Below the pieces are notes generated by a model that made no database searches, was not told the DNA's origin, and worked only from the letters and a program-made list of their open reading frames with translations. Shown one piece after another: positions 1 through 11,096 of a stretch of DNA of 64,000 nucleotides. Within the stretch, counting starts at the first letter, position 1; every line of letters begins with the position of its first letter. This DNA is from Saccoglossus kowalevskii (lineage: Eukaryota; Hemichordata; Enteropneusta; Harrimaniidae), in the NCBI RefSeq assembly GCF_000003605.2, contig NW_003124922.1, forward strand, positions 41,510 through 105,509, in the 5' to 3' direction. A program made the position numbers and the translations under genes.

Positions 1-232
1 ATATAGAGTTAACAATATAACTACAGAATTGCTGAAAAGAGGCTGTGATAGCTGTATTAAAGCGTGCACAGTACATGAGGATTAAAACCATTTTTGTGAG
101 GACATAAAATAAAATGATAACACGTGTTGTTGCTGTTTAGCCACTCAACTGTAAACAATAATCAGGTCATATATTTTGATCAAAATGTTATACATCTATA
201 TTATCTGAAACCATGTTTTAGTGTAAGAAATT
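1..232 (+). repeat. Dispersed repeat, inverted partner of 40160-40395
   Basis: The stretch is closely similar, in reverse complement, to 40160-40395. Shared landmarks include AACACGTGTTGTTGCTGTTT, the run reading AATAATCAGGTCATATAT, and the tail around CAGAATTGCTGAAAAGAG. Small indels separate the two copies. No coding capacity is visible. The window may begin inside the element, so its true left end is unknown. It could be a MITE or another short non-autonomous repeat; no terminal repeats or target-site duplication could be defined. Confidence 0.75.
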
Positions 233-1048
233 GGGGTATGACTTCACCTGCAAAAGCGTCTAGCTGTCTAGTTCACCAATGATCCAGATCATGATAGAGT
301 GTGTATGCGTCGTTGAGGGCTCATTTTCCTTAGTGTCTCTGTCATATTTGACTCGCCTCGGTACAAGGGCGATGTGTTACCCGAACCAAGGCATAAACCC
401 CTAGTGAAACCCGCCCTCAAATTGGAGTGCACCAAAGAGATGAATGACCGAAAATGCTTGGATATATAAAGTACTAGTAAATGACGAATGAGGTGGGGGC
501 GATTTTGTACAAATAGCCTTGATAAAAAGTTGAAACAATAAAAAATAAAAATATACAATAAATTAAAAGTAACTAGAAGAAATTGAACAAAATGACTGGC
601 TAAATAGGTTCGAGATAGCTTTGCTGGGAAAATTAAAATCGTGAATGTGCATACGACAAAGTGATAAAAACAACACAACCAGATGCAACTGATTACTGGT
701 GCAGAACTACTTATTATAACACCATGTGTATATAAACACTACATCTTTTCCACCTAGAATAACACGATTATATATATCTTGAAGGTATCAACTTCAAATC
801 AGGCATTAGATGTTGTTAAATGTCATCTATGAGTAAGTTTGCAGCATTGCAATAACTCAACTGGACAGCAAATGTGCAAAATCGTGAATTTGTAAGTTTG
901 AGTAAAAGACGAGTAAAATCATGAAATATAAATACACAACATAAACAAAACACATTAAACTATTACAAGTTCACCCTCTGAATGGATATTCAGCATCCAG
1001 TTCCCTATGCTAAGTGATGGTCTCTTGCAAGTAGGACGGTGGCTTGCG
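233..1048. other. No gene recognised
   Basis: AT-rich sequence with only short chance reading frames of low-complexity, hydrophobic composition. I see no domain, splice-linked exon or repeat boundary here. It lies downstream of the Gypsy fossil, which reads on the minus strand, so part of it may be the degraded 3' end of that element. Confidence 0.5.
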
Positions 1049-3220
1049 TTACTGAAACGAATAACGTGATGCAGAAGGGGTAGGTGTGATCGCAGCATCA
1101 TCACTAGTTATCAGCTGAGATATTATTTTCTTCCTCATATATTTGTGTTGGGGGTTAACATTTGAAAGTCTTAAAGCATGCTGAGTTATCGTTATATTAT
1201 TTTCACTTCTTGTAGCAGTAATCATGCTGCTTTTCCTAGCGGAGACTTTATATGCTTTTGTGTCATATGGCAAAACTTGTCTCGGAATGTACTCTTCACG
1301 TCTGGTTAGTATGCTATCGCCAATTGAAATAGGATGCAACATTTTCACGAGCATCAGCATTGGCTTTCATTTGAAATTTTCACATGTCGTCAAGTTGAAA
1401 TACAATCGCATTATTGGACTTGACCTCAACATCTGGTAGACGTGTTCAAATGATCGATTAAGTTTTGATTGAGTTCTCCGAGTGGTTCATTATTTAATGA
1501 GTGTGGTGTAGCACGATAATTTCTTACGAATCGGTACAGTTCCTGTTTGAATGAGTTGTCGTCAGTGTGAGCTGAATTGTAGACTATTTTGATAATCTTC
1601 ATTCGACTTCCCTGTTGGCTCTGAGCCATCTTGAGGTAATTTTGCTATGTTTAAATCCCAAATAATTAGCAAAAGTTTAAAACTCTGTTCTGTTGAAAAG
1701 TGGTCCATTATCTGTGCGTACAATTAGTGGTGTAAACAGTGACGAGAATTTGTGATCTAATGGCGGGATTATTGTTCGGGCAGACGTTGAACTGATAGCT
1801 TTAACTTCAGGAAAACGACTGTAGTCAACAGTAACAATGAGAAGGTTTTCTCCTGTTGCGACATCAGCGAAATCAACACTTAGCCATGGTCCACTGATAT
1901 GGCTTGACATGCAATGCAGAAGTTAACTGTATGTTCAACCATTGCATAGATTTGTGGAAACCAGACCTTTTCTCGTACGAGTTGTTTGGTCTTTACAATC
2001 CATTGATGGGCTTTATGTACTATATCAACTATCTAGTATTTGCAAATGATAATATGAAGTACAATTGTGTAATATACCCCATGTGACGGCTACTGAGTGC
2101 CCCTTTTACAGTCCGAGAATATCTCTGCTCTACTGGTGCTGGCTCGCAATTGTAATAGAATCTTGATCATTGTCACCACGCTGTGTTACAATGGCTTCTA
2201 GTCTAGTTAGACTAGCATCGACAAGAACTTCTGTTTTTTGGTTTGAATCAAAGTATGCTACAGTGCAGTCGGCCACTAGTTTTTTTTTTATTCTGTTGAG
2301 ATCATTCTGGTTTTTTTCACTCCAATTCCACTTTGGTTAGGTCTCGTAGTGTTTCAGACATAGTAGTAAGATCTGAAATGAAATGCCCACAGTAATGACT
2401 TTACCTTTGCAGCGTTTTGTGGTGGTGGAGAATCTTTGATTGTAGATACATCTATTGGATCAGGCGAGACACCATTAGGACTAAATATACAGCCGAAGAA
2501 TTCTACTTGACTCTTTTTGAACCTAAATTTGTCTTGTTGAGAATTGTTCTCATGTGAGCATTGTAAACAGGCATCTAGTCGTTCATTGTTTGTTTCTACC
2601 AAATATAAGTATGTCGTCACTAATATTTAGTCCTGTAGTGCTAACTAGTATTGACACAATTCAGCAGCTGAACAGACACCAAAGACGCTTGTTGCGAAGT
2701 AATCTATTGTGAGTAAAGAAGACAGTTAAATGACGAGACATTGGATCAAGTTCGATTTGATGGTAACCAGCATGCAAGTCATGTTCGGAAAATAGTGTTT
2801 CTCCATTCAGATCCGTAATTATGTCATCTAGTGTTGGGATTACATGTCTTTTTCTTTGAATTGCTTTGTTGACTGCACTCATTGTAGGTAATAAGCGTGT
2901 CACCATATTATTTGGTAACTACGAAAATCACTGTTAGTGGTTCTTTTGTACCATATGCGTAAATGTGAATTTTCTGTTTAGTATTGAGTTCTGGTTTCTC
3001 AGGTAGACTGTTGTAAGTTGCATAACTGAGGTAGCACCCGTATCAATAAGCAATGAACACACATTCCTTCTCAGAAATATCTACTTTATGTTGAACAACT
3101 TTAATTTTGACATTTTTGGCAGTCGCATTACTCATTTTGGATTTATAGTATACTGGAAAGTGATTTTTTAGATGGGATATTCTCCTCCACAAAAGAAACA
3201 GGTCTTTATTTCACATCTAC
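1049..3220 (-). mobile_element. Ty3/Gypsy retrotransposon fossil
   Basis: A minus-strand Gypsy-family pol remnant. Read 5' to 3' on the minus strand, the parts are: a CCHC gag knuckle near 3210-3180 (CFFCGG...); an aspartic protease site near 3060-3020 (LLIDTGATS); reverse transcriptase at about 2906-2354 (LDDIITDLNG, AGYHQIELDP, later VEFFGCIFSPNGVSPDP); integrase core and C-terminal part at about 1910-1426 (LLIVTVDYSRFPEV, VRTDNGP, FVRNYRATPHS); and the post-integrase GPY-like region at about 1360-1049 (YKVSARKSSMITA). The RNase H section is not evident. No LTRs could be paired. The element is clearly dead, with many breaks, and looks old. The order protease-RT-integrase is the standard Gypsy order, unlike the element at 34.3 kb. 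Confidence 0.9.
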
Positions 3221-3319
3221 TCATTTGGGGTTGATGTTTATGGAATCGTTGTTTGGGGGAGTTTCATATTATTGATTGCAATTCAGAAACCTCTAACGAA
3301 TAATTAGTCTTATGTTTTG

Positions 3320-3900
3320 CCCTGTGTGCGTGCGTGCGTGCGTGCATGGACCGATTAAGTTCAAACTTCACTCATACATCACACATTATATGGGACATAT
3401 GCACATGCATTTTTTTCATGATCCGATTAACGATAGCCGAATAGCGGCCATTTTAAAGCCGAAAATGCATTGAAATCGCACATTTTCACCATTCCGGACC
3501 CGGATCTCAGTTATGCATGGACGGATTTTGTTCAAATTTGGTTCATACATTAAACATAATAGGACCTTGATGCACGTCTTTTTTTTCGGATCAAGTTCGA
3601 AATGGACGACTGGCGGCCATTTTGTTAAAGAATTCAGTTCTCGATCCGTATCCGAGACATGTCTGGATTGATCAAACTTCACACACACATGGTACATCAT
3701 GTCACAAATAGATATGTGCATTTCTTTCATGATCCGCTTAACAATAGCTGAATGATGGCCATTTTAAGGCCGAAAATGCATCAAAATCACGTATTTTCAC
3801 AATTCCGGAACCGGATCTCAGTCATGCATGGATGGATTTTGCTCAGATTTAGTACAATGTGTTGTACATATGCAGGTGCATTTCGGTCATGATCTGCTTT
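3320..3900. repeat. Tandem repeat, about 155-bp half-unit / 311-bp unit
   Basis: The segment from about 3420 (CATGATCCGATTAACGATAG) recurs at about 3731 (CATGATCCGCTTAACAATAG) with the same order of landmarks: GGCCATTTTAA, CGAAAATGCAT, ATTCCGGA, CGGATCTCAGT, ATGCATGGA. A diverged half-unit lies between them, with GGCGGCCATTTTGTTAAAG near 3615. A short (GTGC)n microsatellite at 3325-3352 precedes the array. A 104-residue open frame on the minus strand is a by-product of the repeat and is not a gene. Confidence 0.75.
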
Positions 3901-4391
3901 GAATGTATATGTCACTCAAATATGAACAGAACGGGGACGTGTCATTGACAATGACTTGTTTGTGATTTAATTTTCTGATTTTTGTCATGGAATTCACAAT
4001 GTTGTAATCTTTTGCTTGGAGCATGTCAACAGTTTCCCCCATCCTCTTCATCCTCAATATTATGTTTCAGAGAGAAGTAATAATGCTCGCCTCTGTTTAT
4101 TCTCATTGACAGTTAATTTCTCCCATCTTGAACCAGCTAAATCAGTATCTGATTTCCTATATACATTGGAAGTAGATTATAATGTATATAGTAGAGGGCG
4201 AAAAGTATATTAATATGAAGATTAACTAACCAAATTTAATAAATAACTAAAGGGCATCCGCGAAAGTGGTACCGCCAAAAGCAACCTAATGCCAAACAGA
4301 ACGTCTAAGTCTAAAAAAATAAGTTTTGGAAAAATAAATCAGGTTAAAAAAATGTATAAATAAACAACTTGGCCAACAAAATCATATGTGT
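3901..4391. other. No gene; likely LINE 3' tail region
   Basis: No coding feature is visible. Because the LINE C-terminal fragment at 4392-4754 reads on the minus strand, its 3' untranslated sequence should fall here. The A/T-rich tract near 4310-4375 would fit, but no clear poly(A) tail or target-site duplication was found. Confidence 0.4.
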
Positions 4392-4754
4392 CTAGTTTTC
4401 TGCCAATAATAATTGTTTAATCATTTTTTTGAACGAGCTGCGTGAGATAATTGACAAAATTTTAGCCGGGATTTTATTCCATATTTTTGCACCCGAGTAT
4501 GTCATCAAAAACTGGCCAAATGTTGTACGGGTATATTCAACAACATGATTTTGAATGTGGAGTTGTCTGGTTTGATATGAATGATGGATAGGTTTGAAAT
4601 AGTCATTAATATTATGGGCAGAATTATGGTGGATTAAGTCATGGGTGAAAGTGCAGGTGCAGATATCAAGGATGTTTATTTTTTTGAATAAAGGGGCCAA
4701 GTTTTCAGTGAACGAACTAAACGTCATTGCGCAAACTAACATTTTCTGGGTCAA
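4392..4754 (-). mobile_element. LINE fragment (RT C-terminal tail)
   Basis: A continuous minus-strand reading frame of 120 codons ending in a stop. It resembles the carboxy-terminal tail of CR1/Rex-like non-LTR retrotransposon ORF2: LAPLFKKINILDI, a central HNSAHNINDYF stretch, then YQTRQLHIQNHVVEYTRT and SGAKIWNKIPAKI. The SGAKIWNKIP block corresponds to the GPKLWNSLP-type motif of these LINEs. It is 5'-truncated, as is common for LINEs. A second LINE tail of different sequence lies just upstream (4863-5400), so this is probably a separate insertion and not the end of that copy. Confidence 0.8.
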
Positions 4755-6222
4755 TATGGAGCAATAGTAATCATATTGCTATTGAAAATGAGTCAGTTTC
4801 AGGCGCTTGTATGTTCATTGTGATAACATTAGTAAGCTGAAGACCCAAACCGAGAAGCGTAGTCAAGGGATCAAATGATGTAGTAGGAACCCTCCTAACT
4901 TGATTGTGGATAGACTGCAGGATGATCTCAGAGAGCGCATGAAAGCCATGGTAACATGTAGTCTTGCACGCAAAGAGTCACCATGGTGATTCCTTGCAGG
5001 TTGTATGATATATTTTTCACTTGTTCTGAGAGCGTCTCTGTATCCTGATTCCACCTGGAGGTATTTGATTACCTCGGGGTAAACATTGATAGATTTGTAG
5101 ACCAGGCCTTCAAGAGCGAGATAGGTTACAAATACAATTACATCATGGGGATACACATGTAGCGGTTGAATTTGTGTGGTGTGGTAGACAAATCAGAGCA
5201 TTATTGACAGGAACTGTCATCTGAAGCGAGTGGAGTAAAGTGGAAGTGGCTAGATTATTTCCTTCTGCATGTGGTTGTTCATTGTTTGTGGTGCACATAA
5301 TTTTGAAAACAATTATGTGCTGTACTGGCAGCCAGCGTAGTTCTTTAAGGATAGGTGTTAAATGGTCATTTTTCTTCTTACCCATAGCAATTCTGGCTTG
5401 ATTTGTTCTAATAGCAATCCATAGAGAACTAGAAAAAGTTTCATATGTCCAATTTTACGAAGGTAAAAAAAGATAGAACGACTTGTTGCAGCTATATGTG
5501 TTTCTTGACTCTGCCAAATAGATTGTGCTTGACCCAACAGAGATGTGGTTTATTTGGCTCTTGATCTTATAAGCAGCACGTTTTGTCACATTAAGATTTA
5601 ATTTATTTTCAGTCTACCATGATTTAATGTTACAAACTGATGTTTCGAATATGTGATTTTAGGATAAAGTGCCGGATGGGGTATAGCTGGTTATCATCTG
5701 CATATCAGAGGAAGGAGAAGTTATGTTGTCTGATAAGCTGATTCCTTGGTACTGCAGAATTTATAATGTGTGCTGTTGAATGAATGCTATCAGTTTTAGA
5801 CTGATGTCGTCTACTGAGACAGGAAGTCAACCATTGTAGTGGAATATGCAGTGATACCAAGATCGGACAATCTTGAGTCAAGTATATCATGGTCAATTGT
5901 ATTGAATGCTGCTGAGAGATCAAGTAGAACAAGAAGAATGGATTTACCAGAATCAAGTGACATGCATATACCATTATGGACTTTTAGAAAGACTGTTTCT
6001 GTGCCTTGGAATTTTCTGTACGCAGATTGCAGTGGTTCAAGCAGTGAGTGGTCAGACAAGTATGTGTTCAATTGGAGTGCTACCACCTTCTGAAAAATGT
6101 TTGACAAGAATGGCAATGTTGATACAGGTCTGTACGTCATTGCATACAAGTGATGATTATTTCGGTATTGGAGTAACAACTGCAGATTTGAAAGAGCCCA
6201 GCACTAAGCTCAGTTGAAGTAA

Positions 6223-7212
6223 GGCCACACTGATTTAATTTTATGGATGACATCCTCTGGAGAAAAACTGCCAAAAAAAGAAAATCCTGCTAAAACCACG
6301 GGACTACGGATCTGGTATTACGAATTGAACCACAGAACAGAGTGTATAAAAAATAAACAAGAAGTCTTTTTTTGTAGGAGGCACATGTTGATGTACACAT
6401 CTCGTACTGTATTATTGTCACAGGTATAACCATTTCAGACAAGCTCTAGTACATGTAGTCATGATGAAGTACCTTCAGTCAGAAACACTGCATTCAAGGT
6501 ACAGCATGAACACCATTTTCAGTACAAGTCAAGGCGGAATGTAAATATCACTACTTTATAACAATAACTAACAAAACATTGCACTGTGTGTGCAAGCAAA
6601 TTATCCGAATCAGAAAATGAAAAAAAAAAATTTCTTCACCTCGAACGCGGACTTCGGCCGAGGAGCTTCCTCTGCTTTTGTTGCAGTTTTGTCGACTTTA
6701 ATGCGAACAAAGCAACCGAACTGACTTGTCGCCTGACCAACTTTAAGGCCACCATACACCTCCACTCCTCTCCAATTTCTCTCATCGTTGCAGAAGAAAC
6801 GCGGGACAGCCACTCTGGACTATATGTCCTTAAAGTTGTCTGGACGAAACACGCTTGCCGCTATCAATCTCTCGTATAGCTGTGTAAACGTCACATCTCC
6901 GTGGCCGACGTCAATTGCGTACCAGTCTACAACAATCCCTCCGTTTTTCTTCTGAACTTTTATGCTCACGTATTTTGGTGGCGTGGTCGCCATGTTGGAA
7001 TCAATTACGACAAAATTGGCACGTTTTGAGGTAGTTCAAAACGAGTTTTACAACAAGCCACGCTTTGGAACAATATGAGTCGGCATATTCCGGGCAAACA
7101 ACCGATCTGTGGAGACTCATCGTCGGAGATTTTTTTTTTTTTTTTTTTTTTTAAAACAGCCGAAAACTAATGCGCGCGCGGATGTCATCCATAAAATTAA
7201 GTCGGTCGGGCC
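6223..7212 (-). mobile_element. PIF/Harbinger-like DNA element with TIRs and TAA target site
   Basis: The two ends are inverted copies of each other. The left end is GGCCACACTGATTTAATTTT followed by ATGGATGACATCC; the right end, reversed, is GGCCCGACCGACTTAATTTT followed by ATGGATGACATCC. Both ends are flanked by TAA (6220-6222 and 7213-7215). A 3-bp TWA duplication with GG-starting TIRs is typical of PIF/Harbinger elements. The element splits the LINE between its EN-RT linker and RT domain, so it inserted after the LINE. It carries a poly-T run at about 7131-7152 and one minus-strand reading frame, listed separately. I see no DDE transposase, so it looks non-autonomous. Confidence 0.8.
6610..6993 (-). 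pseudogene. Unrecognised protein ORF carried by the Harbinger-like element
   Basis: A minus-strand frame starts at ATG 6993 with MATTPPKYVSIKVQKKNGG, continues IVVDWYAIDVGHGDVTF and TQLYERLIAASVF, and after one in-frame stop near 6820 goes on in the same frame as VAVPRFFCNDERNWRGVEVY, GGLKVGQATSQFGCFVRIKV and a Lys/Glu-rich tail. Codon-like composition on both sides of the stop argues that it was a real protein of about 125 residues. I do not recognise the family. It is not a transposase core and could be an accessory protein of the autonomous relative. The lysine/phenylalanine end runs into an A/T-rich stretch, so the true C-terminus is uncertain. Confidence 0.5.
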
Positions 7213-8320
7213 TAAAGCAAGAGTCTTTATACATTTCTTCAAGTTAAAATTTTATCGGGGTGCATGTTTTAGATGGTGATTTGACAGTGTGAAATTGATA
7301 AATTCAATGCAATGCGAATGCATTTTATTTGTTGATAAAGTAATAACTGAACTATTCGGCAAGATCATGGGGTGAGATGGAGGCAGGCTTCTGAAGTGAT
7401 GCACCAGATAGTGTAGAATAAATGTTGAATAACGCTTATTAGTCCCTAACATTTTCTTCCACTAGATTTGTGTATTAAGCACTCTTGGATTTCTAATATG
7501 TTTGCACTCTTATTTGAAGATTTGGTGGTGAACTTCGAGTTTGGTATTTCACCATTTGGTTTCTGCCAATCTACATTTTTTCTTGGCTCCATTGATCCCA
7601 GTAGTGTACCATTTAGTGTCTGGTCAAGCAGTGATAAGACGTTTCATTAATGGAGCACGTTTTTAAAGAAAGATATATGATAAGAAGGCAGTCTGCAAGT
7701 CAGATACGGGTTGGTGAAGACCAGATAGAAGTGTGTCTAAATCTGCAGTAAAATCTTCAAATAATATGGATGCAACATGGTGATATAATAATTGACGCTT
7801 AATAAGAGGTGCTTTCTTGAATGTCAAGATGGTGTGAACTGGAAAGTGGTCAGAAAATTGTGGGGGTCAGCATTGACAGACTTGATGTCTTCACTAGCAT
7901 TGATAAGAATTATACCCAGTACCTCTGGTGTGGGTTGGATGTTCTCCCCGTTGTTTAAGAATAACATTTAAATAAAGATGAATTGTGTGGATCATCAACA
8001 TGCAAATTGAAGTCTCAGTGTGGAACTGAGCTCATGGAAAAACTGAGAGACTGTAAATTTATTCTTTACGGTTGGAGGTGGGCGAAAGGATGATTAACTT
8101 GAAGATTGTTAACACGATTTGTGTATTCAGATGAATTTGTTTTAAAAGTAGTTTTAATGACTCTGATTAGTCTAAATTTGTTGAATGCTCGAATGCCTCT
8201 GTGTGTAGCTGGTTTTGATTGTAGGTACAGTGATTTTACTGTTTTCCACACAGAGATTGGAAGTTTTGAAATGTATGAATCTTGAATAGGCGAAGAACAG
8301 GTGTGTAATTCATTGTTCAT

Positions 8321-9089
8321 AAGTGAGTGGGAAATTACTACATGAATAATTTAAGTTATCTAAGCCCTTAACTGGACAATATACCTTGAATAACAAATAG
8401 CACTTTACTGGACAATAGGCCATGAATACAAATTAGGTAGTTGTACAGAACTTCCTTTTTCATTAAATACGAAGTCAATTTTGATGCTAGAAACTGCTAA
8501 CTTGACACTGGGATTCTGTTGAGATACATGAACAAGATGCGAGTAGTTGAGAATAAAAAACAAATCACATGATGCAAAAATTGAAAAATCTTAAGAGCTC
8601 AAGAGGAGGCTGCTACACAAGCACACATCATAATACATTTGACCAGTGTACCAGATATTTGCACATTTACAATGTCTATTAACTCATTTGTTGTCTTTAT
8701 AATAATTGTGAACCAGAGTATAATGTCTATTGATGTATTCATGGGCTAGTGAAATTGTTACATATCTTGTCTTAGCTGAATAATTGTATTGTAAACCGCT
8801 ATTGTACATCTAAGCTTACACATTGGCTAAGAGTGTATAGCTCCTTCTAAACTATTGAAAATTGTGTTGCAGTAGGGGTTTGAACCCAAAACATAAACTA
8901 CAGCTATTCCAATTTCAGTTGTAGGTTCTGGGGCAACAATACAACGCGTACAACATATGTTTTTGTATTATGTATATAGCGCCCTCACTCAACAATAATT
9001 AATTAGAATAAGTGGTTGGTCAAAAGTTTCACGAGTCAGGTGCATCTATTGGCTAAGCTTGTTGTACATAGAGAAAATAAGTATAGGAA
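8321..9089. other. No gene; possible LINE 5' region
   Basis: No confident gene. The part at about 8450-8580 has weak minus-strand coding character and may be the 5' portion of the LINE that ends at 8320. A short imprecise duplication (ACTGGACAATA...) occurs near 8371 and 8405. The sequence GGGTTTGAACCC near 8877 resembles a tRNA T-arm, but no tRNA cloverleaf surrounds it. Confidence 0.45.
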
Positions 9090-11096
9090 ATGCAGCCTGA
9101 TATTTGTTGCTTTTTTGGTTCAATTATGGCTAAAATTTATGGGGAGGTTGGAAGATATGTTTATTGTCTGTTGAGTCATTGTTCAGACACCCTGCAGCTT
9201 GAAATGATATGGTTCAAATCAAAATTCGATATGGCGGTGTCGTCTAAAAACATGGCATCAAAATGATTTCTATTTATTTATTTATTTACTGTTGTAGATC
9301 AAATAGAAGCATATGGATTGTAAAATATTAAGATTAAATAGTGTCCAACACATTAATTTTTAAATGGTAAATTTATTTTAAAGAATTCGGTGAAAATATT
9401 ATAAAATAAAATTAATTAAATAGAAATATTATGTGTATTTTTGTATGTGGAATCTTGGCTGGCCTACTCAAAAATGAAGAAGTGAGGTCTACAGAGAGAA
9501 AGAGAAAAAACTGGTATTTTACAGACTTCAAACAATAAAGCACTCACAGTGCAAGGCTAGTTCACCAACATGTCTCATGTGAAAGTACATGGTTTGGTGA
9601 CTACATCTTATGTTTTCAAATGTTAGAATTTCTTTTAGTTGGGAAAGTTCTTCTATGAAAATAGAACAGATATAATGAATTAATTTTAATATTTTATTTT
9701 AATTTCAACACTATGTGATTCACTGCCTGAGAAATCGTATATTTCAGATATTCAACTACGCCTAGACTGACCTGACCCCCCATGGGTACTAGTTATAAGT
9801 CCTGCCACAATATATTTTGAGGTAAGTGCACTGTATCGCACCATTAATGTCAGCCAACACTTGTCACACACATGTTCGCTGCTTGTAATATTGTAATGAA
9901 TTAATTTTAATATTTTATTTTAATTTCAACACTAGATGTGATTCACTGCCTGGGAAATCATATATTGCACAAATTAAACTGCGGCTAGAATGACCCTCCC
10001 CCCCCCCCCCCCACGGCTACTAGTTTTAAGTCCTCTCACAATATGTTTGTTCAGGTAAGTGAACCTTTTGCCTTCATTAATTAAAGTATCACTTGATGTT
10101 CACTGCTTGTAATATTGTAATGGATTAATTTTAATACTTTATTTAATTTCAACGCTAGATGTAATTCACTGCCTGAGAGATCGTATATTGCAGATATTCA
10201 ACTACACCTAGACTGACCCCCATGGGTCCTAGTTATAAGTTCTGCCAAATATGTTTTGAGGTAAGTGCACTTTATCGCACCATTAATCTTAGCCAACACT
10301 TATATATATATATATATATAATCTGTTCTATTGTTTTTTATAGAAGAACCTTTCCAAAAAAAGAAATTCTAATATTTAAAAAATAAGAGTCACTAAACCA
10401 TGTACTTTCACACTCAAGCAAGAGAATAACAAGTTGGTGAACTAGCCTTGCACTGTGAGTGTTTTATTGTTTGCAGTCTTTGAAATACCATTTTTTTCAC
10501 AAATAAAACAATTAAAAAACAAAGAACTGCAGACCTCACATCTTTATATTTTTGAGTGGGCCAGCCAAGTTTCCACATACAAAAATTAACATAATATTTC
10601 TATTTAATTTTTTTTCATAATATTTTCCCTGAATTATTTAAAATTAATTTACCATTACTTTGTTGGACACCATTTCATCGTAATATTTTACAATCCATAT
10701 TCTTATATTTGAACCTGTTTCAAGACATTTTAAAAATTTATTTTATAAGCATAACAATACAATGACTACATTTGGTGTCACAGTTTGCTTCCAATTCATA
10801 TTGGGATATTGCCAGCATTAATTAATAAAGCTTGTTCAGAATACCATTTATTCCCGACATCATATTTAGTGGCTAGTTAGTTCTCAGGACCCACAACAGT
10901 AATAAATAAACAGAAATCATTTTGATGACATATTTTTAGAAGACACCACCATATCAATGTTTGATTTGGACCACACCATTCTAAGCTGCAGGGTGTCTAA
11001 ACAATAACTTAACAACCAATAAACACATCTCCCAATCACCACAAAAAATGTAGCCATAATTGAACAACCAAGAATGCAACAAATATCAGGCTGCAT
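9090..11096. mobile_element. Foldback-type element with long inverted arms
   Basis: The left arm 9090-9674 and right arm 10317-11096 are reverse complements with many small differences. The outer ends meet at ATGCAGCCTGATATTTGTTG. Shared internal landmarks include AGACACCCTGCAGCTT, ATGGATTGTAAAATATT, the run GCACTCACAGTGCAAGGCTAG/CTAGCCTTGCACTGTGAGTG, and CCATGTACTTTCA. The right arm has about 165 bp (about 10720-10890) that the left lacks. The centre holds three tandem repeats and a (TA)n run. No transposase frame is evident; short open frames in the right arm are by-products. The structure suits a foldback element or an inverted duplication of one repeat. Confidence 0.8.
9673..10300. repeat. 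Three tandem units of about 220 bp in the foldback loop
   Basis: The units start at 9673, 9894 and 10118, each opening with TAATG(A/G)ATTAATTTTAAT. They share AATTTCAACRCTA, GATTCACTGCCTG, TAGTT.TAAGT and, in units 1 and 3, GGTAAGTGCACT.TATCGCAC. The third unit is shorter and runs into (TA)n at about 10301-10320. Unit 2 carries a run of C at about 9993-10011. Tandem subrepeats between inverted arms are typical of foldback elements. Confidence 0.8.

Larger units (their letters stand above)
4863..8320 (-). mobile_element. CR1/L2-like LINE ORF2 remnant, interrupted by a DNA element
   Basis: Minus-strand ORF2 of a non-LTR retrotransposon, read from 8320 down. The N-terminal region (8320-8066) has ISKLPISVWKTVKSL and KPATHRGIRAF. 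The APE-type endonuclease follows at about 8040-7700, with HVDDPHN and an SDHFPVHTIL block. The EN-RT linker (about 7460-7250) has RSLPPSHP and FINFT. Then a 990-bp DNA element is inserted (6223-7212). Reverse transcriptase at 6179-5690 has MTYRPVSTLPFLSNIFQKVV, LLDLSAAFNTIDH and a YADD catalytic motif near 5690. The thumb/tail at 5385-4863 has ITPILKELRWLPV-like sequence and IIQPARNHHGDS. Several frameshifts and stops make it non-functional. Class assignment is by eye. Confidence 0.85.

Noticed and set aside
289-678. 129-codon minus-strand open frame
   Set aside because: Composition is Phe/Leu/His-rich as expected from AT-rich noncoding DNA; no domain, no splice context.
3416-3730. 104-codon minus-strand frame
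   Set aside because: Lies wholly in the 155/311-bp tandem repeat and repeats with it.
5839-6217. Plus-strand frames of 84 and 103 codons
   Set aside because: They are antisense to the LINE reverse transcriptase, which has clear family motifs on the minus strand.
8870-8900. tRNA-like GGGTTTGAACCC
   Set aside because: A short palindrome resembling a T-arm, but no acceptor stem, D-arm or anticodon loop could be drawn around it.
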